Assembly (NCBI GenBank): GCA_036558305.1
Contig: DATBFX010000245.1
Span: 1-8,670, forward strand
Reading direction: 5' to 3'
Origin: DATBFX01 sp036558305
GTDB taxonomy: Bacteria > Chloroflexota > Chloroflexia > Thermomicrobiales > UBA6265
Length of the DNA stretch: 8,670 nt
Shown piece after piece: positions 6,630 to 8,670 of this stretch. Both the position numbers and the translations under genes were made by a program. Within the stretch, counting starts at the first letter, position 1. Each line of letters starts with the position of its first letter. The notes beneath the pieces are model-generated. The model was not told the origin of the DNA and searched no databases. It was given only the letters and a program-made list of their open reading frames with translations.

Positions 6630-6676
6630 CCTCGCACGAGCAGCGGTTGGGCCGACTGCTTGAAAGGAAGCGCCTT

Positions 6677-7036
6677 ATGCCATCACGTGCTACCGCCGGC
6701 ACGACACCATCGGTCGACGCCATCAAGAAGCTCTTTGATATTGAGGACTGGGCGGCCGGCCGTCGCTACCTTGTCGACCGCCCGTTCCTCGTGCCCCTGT
6801 TGGTAGAGGCTCGCCAAAGAGTGTCGCGCTACTTCCCTGACTAGCTGCGCATTGGACTCCAATTGCTGGTCGATCGCGACGATTGGAGACACGTTGTTCT
6901 CTTCGCCGTCATTCGGACCGCCCTCCCCGAGGATGATGCCCTGAGACGACTCGACCGGTTCGATGAGGAATGGTGGCTCAAGGCAGGGGCGCGGGCGAGC
7001 GGGCAATTGACGATCGACGTCGAATCGGTTTCGTGA
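6677..7036 (+). pseudogene. Small conserved-looking hypothetical gene interrupted by one in-frame TAG
   Basis: From ATG 6677, which has AAGGA 8 bases upstream, the frame encodes 55 residues and then meets TAG at 6842-6844. The same frame continues without a shift for 63 more sense codons to TGA 7034-7036. Both halves look like real protein: the first has SVDAIKKLFDIEDWAAGRRYLVDRPFLVPLLVEA, the second DWRHVVLFAVIRTALPEDDALRRLDRFDEEWWL. Together they would make a soluble alpha/beta protein of about 119 residues with no membrane segment. I recognise no named family; the arrangement recalls small hypothetical proteins seen beside toxin-antitoxin and mobile genes. A recent nonsense mutation, a sequencing error or stop-codon readthrough would all explain it. 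TAG also ends the GH20 gene here, so general recoding of TAG is unlikely. Confidence 0.65.
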
Positions 7037-7085
7037 CGTTCGATTGACGCGGGCACAAGGATCTGCCGGAAGTCGTGTACGGACA

Positions 7086-7115
7086 TTGCAAATCTGCAAC
7101 GTGTGGTGCTACTAT
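7086..7115 (+). promoter_or_regulatory. Extended -10 promoter candidate upstream of the folded element
   Basis: TTGCAA (7086-7091) is followed after 18 bases by TACTAT (7110-7115), which is preceded by TG one base away (TGCTACTAT, 7107-7115), an extended -10. Transcription would start near 7122, with no plus-strand gene downstream until 8037, but with the folded sequence at 7155-7228 directly in its path. The element matches are 4 of 6 at each box, so support is moderate at best. Confidence 0.35.
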
Positions 7116-7154
7116 CTGACCAGGCTGCGTAAGCGGTCGTAACCTGCAATCCCC

Positions 7155-7228
7155 GATGGGGCTTCGCGCGAACAGTCTCCGGATGGAGGCGTGCCTGGAC
7201 AAGTACCAGGATAGCGCGGAGCCCCATC
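7155..7228. ncRNA. Three-way-junction folded element: candidate structured RNA or bidirectional terminator
   Basis: Bases 7155-7169 pair with 7214-7228 over 15 positions, 14 Watson-Crick and one G-T. Enclosed are two hairpins: GTCTCC/GGAGGC (7175-7180 with 7185-7190, 6 pairs, 4-base loop) and CCTGG/CCAGG (7194-7198 with 7206-7210, 5 pairs, 7-base loop). Junction linkers are short (5, 3 and 3 bases). An alternative hairpin, CCCC-GAT-GGGG (7151-7161), competes with the outer stem. The 3' arm overlaps the stop codon of the convergent DUF3800 gene, and GTTTTC follows on the plus strand, so a terminator is one explanation. Three separate helices are more than a simple terminator needs. It lacks tRNA T-loop and anticodon features and hammerhead core bases. 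Confidence 0.45.
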
Positions 7229-7883
7229 AGTTTTCATCGATCCGGATCGCCTGCTCTTGGCCATCCCAATCCCAAATTTCGTGAATCCGAGGTTTGATCA
7301 GATCAAGGTAGCGATCGTTCGATCGCGCCCGGCTGGCATAGATGGCGCCCGAGATCATGTCGGTCGCTTGGATCAGCGCGTCGCCTTGCGACTTCCGGTG
7401 ATGGATCTCTCTGAGCCGCCGTCGGTCATCGTGGAGATTGAGCGCCCGCCGGAGCGAAGTATTGAACTCCTGCTGCGCGCGTCGTCCACGGATGTACTCA
7501 TCCATAACCAACGTCGTCTCCGAAAGGGCCTCTCCGTTTCGGAGCAGGATGTTGCGGACCAGCGTTGCATAGAGGGCTTCCTGGCTTCGCAATTCCGGCT
7601 TCCCAAGCAGAAGTGCCTTGTGAACGACGAGCGCCCGGACCGAGATGTCGTGTCTCCGCAATTCGTCGAGGAATCGTTCCCGCCGAGGGTGCGCCGTCTT
7701 GGCGAAGCGGAACTCCTCGCGACGTGCCATGCCGAGTGCGTCGCGGAGTTCTTCAATCGCGGCGTATACGGGACCCGGATCGTCGATTAAGACCAGCGTC
7801 AGGACAAAGTAGTCCGACGTACCACTCCCAAGCCGCTTGAAGCCGGTGTCGCCCGATTCGTCCAGGTAGGCGAACGTTGACAC
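7227..7883 (-). CDS. DUF3800 family protein
   Basis: A 218-residue soluble protein of the DUF3800 family, which is predicted to have an RNase-H-like fold and is frequent in accessory and defence-associated regions; no reaction is established that I can cite. The diagnostic N-terminus is AYLDESGDTGFKRLGSG (5-21), followed by YFVLTLVLID (25-34). Likely active-site acids are D8, E9 and D12, D128 in LVMDEY, and D175 in IQATDMISGAI, the expected C-terminal motif. GTG 7883 is chosen because the family begins right at this strand and GAGG lies 6 bases upstream. ATG 7973, with GAGGA close before it, would add 30 residues of unconserved look. The frame runs on to 8465, but that part is only antisense of the methyltransferase. 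It is divergent from that gene and ends within the folded element. Confidence 0.85.
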   Translation of the reverse strand: MSTFAYLDESGDTGFKRLGSGTSDYFVLTLVLIDDPGPVYAAIEELRDALGMARREEFRFAKTAHPRRERFLDELRRHDISVRALVVHKALLLGKPELRSQEALYATLVRNILLRNGEALSETTLVMDEYIRGRRAQQEFNTSLRRALNLHDDRRRLREIHHRKSQGDALIQATDMISGAIYASRARSNDRYLDLIKPRIHEIWDWDGQEQAIRIDEN

Positions 7884-8036
7884 GAGCTGCCTCGCTTCGA
7901 TCTGTCGATGCGAGGAGATCGGATCGCGTCCAACCGCCTCATTCAATGCCGACAAGGTTCCGATGCGCAGCATACAATCCTCGGCGATGACGTTCTCGCA
8001 CAGAGATGTGTATTCGCCCACAACCCTTGGTCGCCG

Positions 8037-8660
8037 ATGAACCTCCGCCAACTCCGCACCACCTACGACCAGCGCGCCCCGACCTACGACGAATCCGCCG
8101 CGTTCGGCGAACGCCTCTTGCTTGGCAATCTGCGGCAGGCGTTCGGCGCCGAGCTCCGCGGAACGACGTTGGAGGTGGCCATCGGCAGCGGCCTGAACCT
8201 GCCCTTCTACACCGACGCGGTGACGCATGCGACCGGCGTCGACCTGTCGGCCGGAATGTTGGCGGAGGCGATGTCGCGGGCGCGGCAGCTTCGGTTGCCA
8301 ATCCGCTTCGCGCAGATGGACGGTCAGCACCTGGCGTTCGCGGACGCGAGTTTCGACACGGTCGCGGTCAGTCTGTCGCTCTGCACGATTCCGGACCCGA
8401 TCGCGGCGTTGCGGGAGATGGCGCGCGTCTGCCGTCCGGAGGGGAGGGTGGTCCTGTTGGAGCACGTCCTCTCGCCGGTCTGGCCGGTCGCGGCGCTCGA
8501 ACGGCTCTGGTCGCCGTTCCAGGAGCGGTCAATCGGCTGTCACCTGACGCGGCGGACGATCGAGACGGCGGGCGAGTTGGGGTTCGCGATCGAATCGGAG
8601 CGGTCGCGGTTCTGCGGGGTGTTTCGACTGGTCGTGGCGCGGCCGCCGGGCGTACGATAG
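8037..8660 (+). CDS. Class I SAM-dependent methyltransferase (Methyltransf_11 type)
   Basis: A 207-residue enzyme that transfers a methyl group from S-adenosylmethionine to an unidentified small molecule or lipid. Motif I, LEVAIGSGLNLPFY (45-58), binds SAM; GVDLSAGML (67-75) carries the acidic residue that holds the ribose; AQMDGQHLAFADASFDTVAVSLSLCTIPD (92-120) covers motifs II and III; RPEGRVVLLEHV (133-144) is the following strand. The tail IGCHLTRRTIETAGELGF (166-183) resembles UbiE-like and METTL7-like enzymes. ATG 8037 is chosen as it opens the domain (NLRQLRTTYDQRAPTYDES); the frame extends to 7908, but this would run into the divergent DUF3800 start region. No clear ribosome-binding site precedes it, so a leaderless message is possible. 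The length is complete for the family. Confidence 0.9.
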   Translation: MNLRQLRTTYDQRAPTYDESAAFGERLLLGNLRQAFGAELRGTTLEVAIGSGLNLPFYTDAVTHATGVDLSAGMLAEAMSRARQLRLPIRFAQMDGQHLAFADASFDTVAVSLSLCTIPDPIAALREMARVCRPEGRVVLLEHVLSPVWPVAALERLWSPFQERSIGCHLTRRTIETAGELGFAIESERSRFCGVFRLVVARPPGVR

Positions 8661-8670
8661 GCGGACAGGC

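Noticed and set aside
7155..7228. tRNA or hammerhead ribozyme
   Set aside because: The element is tRNA-sized with a 5-pair stem and 7-base loop, but lacks a T at loop position 33, a T-loop GTTCGA-type motif and a 7-pair acceptor stem. Its junction bases do not match the CTGATGA and GAAA core of hammerheads.
7138..7235. Integron attC site
   Set aside because: The inverted arms resemble attC in size, but the required RYYYAAC and GTTRRRY ends are not present (GTTTTC is found instead), and no cassette array or integrase is seen.
7884..8465. N-terminal extension of the DUF3800 frame to 412 residues
   Set aside because: The extra part is antisense of the methyltransferase, is Arg-rich and has no domain; DUF3800 proteins are about 220 residues.
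1..8670. CRISPR array, insertion sequence or transposase
   Set aside because: No regularly spaced repeats and no transposase-like frame were found on either strand.

Overview
The window is GC-rich throughout. Its codon use, with strong preference for C or G at third positions, and its gene families (a GH20 hexosaminidase with a long helical tail, MMPL and YbjJ-like transporters, ABM-domain protein, short ParDE and HicAB modules, DUF3800) suggest a high-GC soil or thermophilic bacterium. Chloroflexota (Thermomicrobia-like) is the best guess, but no ribosomal or other phylogenetic marker is present, so this is inference.

Layout, left to right. (1) Bases 1-1095, minus strand: the N-terminal 365 codons of an MMPL/RND-type membrane transporter that runs off the left edge. 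A promoter with a perfect -35 lies about 220 bp upstream of its start, and a perfect 24-bp palindrome covers the -10, a textbook repressor-operator layout. (2) Bases 1481-1537: a short degenerate copy, with an in-frame stop, of the 3' end of the GH20 gene at 2257. (3) Bases 1621-2341, plus strand: a ParD/ParE toxin-antitoxin pair. The toxin reads about 50 residues past the normal family end and into the antisense of the GH20 gene. The pair lies between the degenerate copy and the intact copy of the GH20 tail. (4) Bases 5955-2257, minus strand: a probable three-gene operon of ABM-domain protein, MFS transporter and GH20 beta-N-acetylhexosaminidase. (5) Bases 6107-6567, plus strand: a HicA/HicB toxin-antitoxin pair with a short HicB that has no DNA-binding domain. 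(6) Bases 6677-7036, plus strand: a small unrecognised gene broken by one in-frame amber codon. (7) Bases 7155-7228: a strongly folded three-way-junction sequence at the 3' end of a DUF3800 gene, with an extended -10 promoter candidate upstream. (8) Bases 7883-7227, minus strand, DUF3800 protein; and 8037-8660, plus strand, class I SAM methyltransferase; these two are divergent.

The picture is of ordinary metabolic and transport genes interleaved with a small accessory patch (two toxin-antitoxin pairs, a broken gene, DUF3800, repeated and folded DNA). I found no complete new multi-gene defence system. The most unusual items are the folded element at 7155-7228, the repeat-flanked parDE, and the operator-promoter of the MMPL gene.
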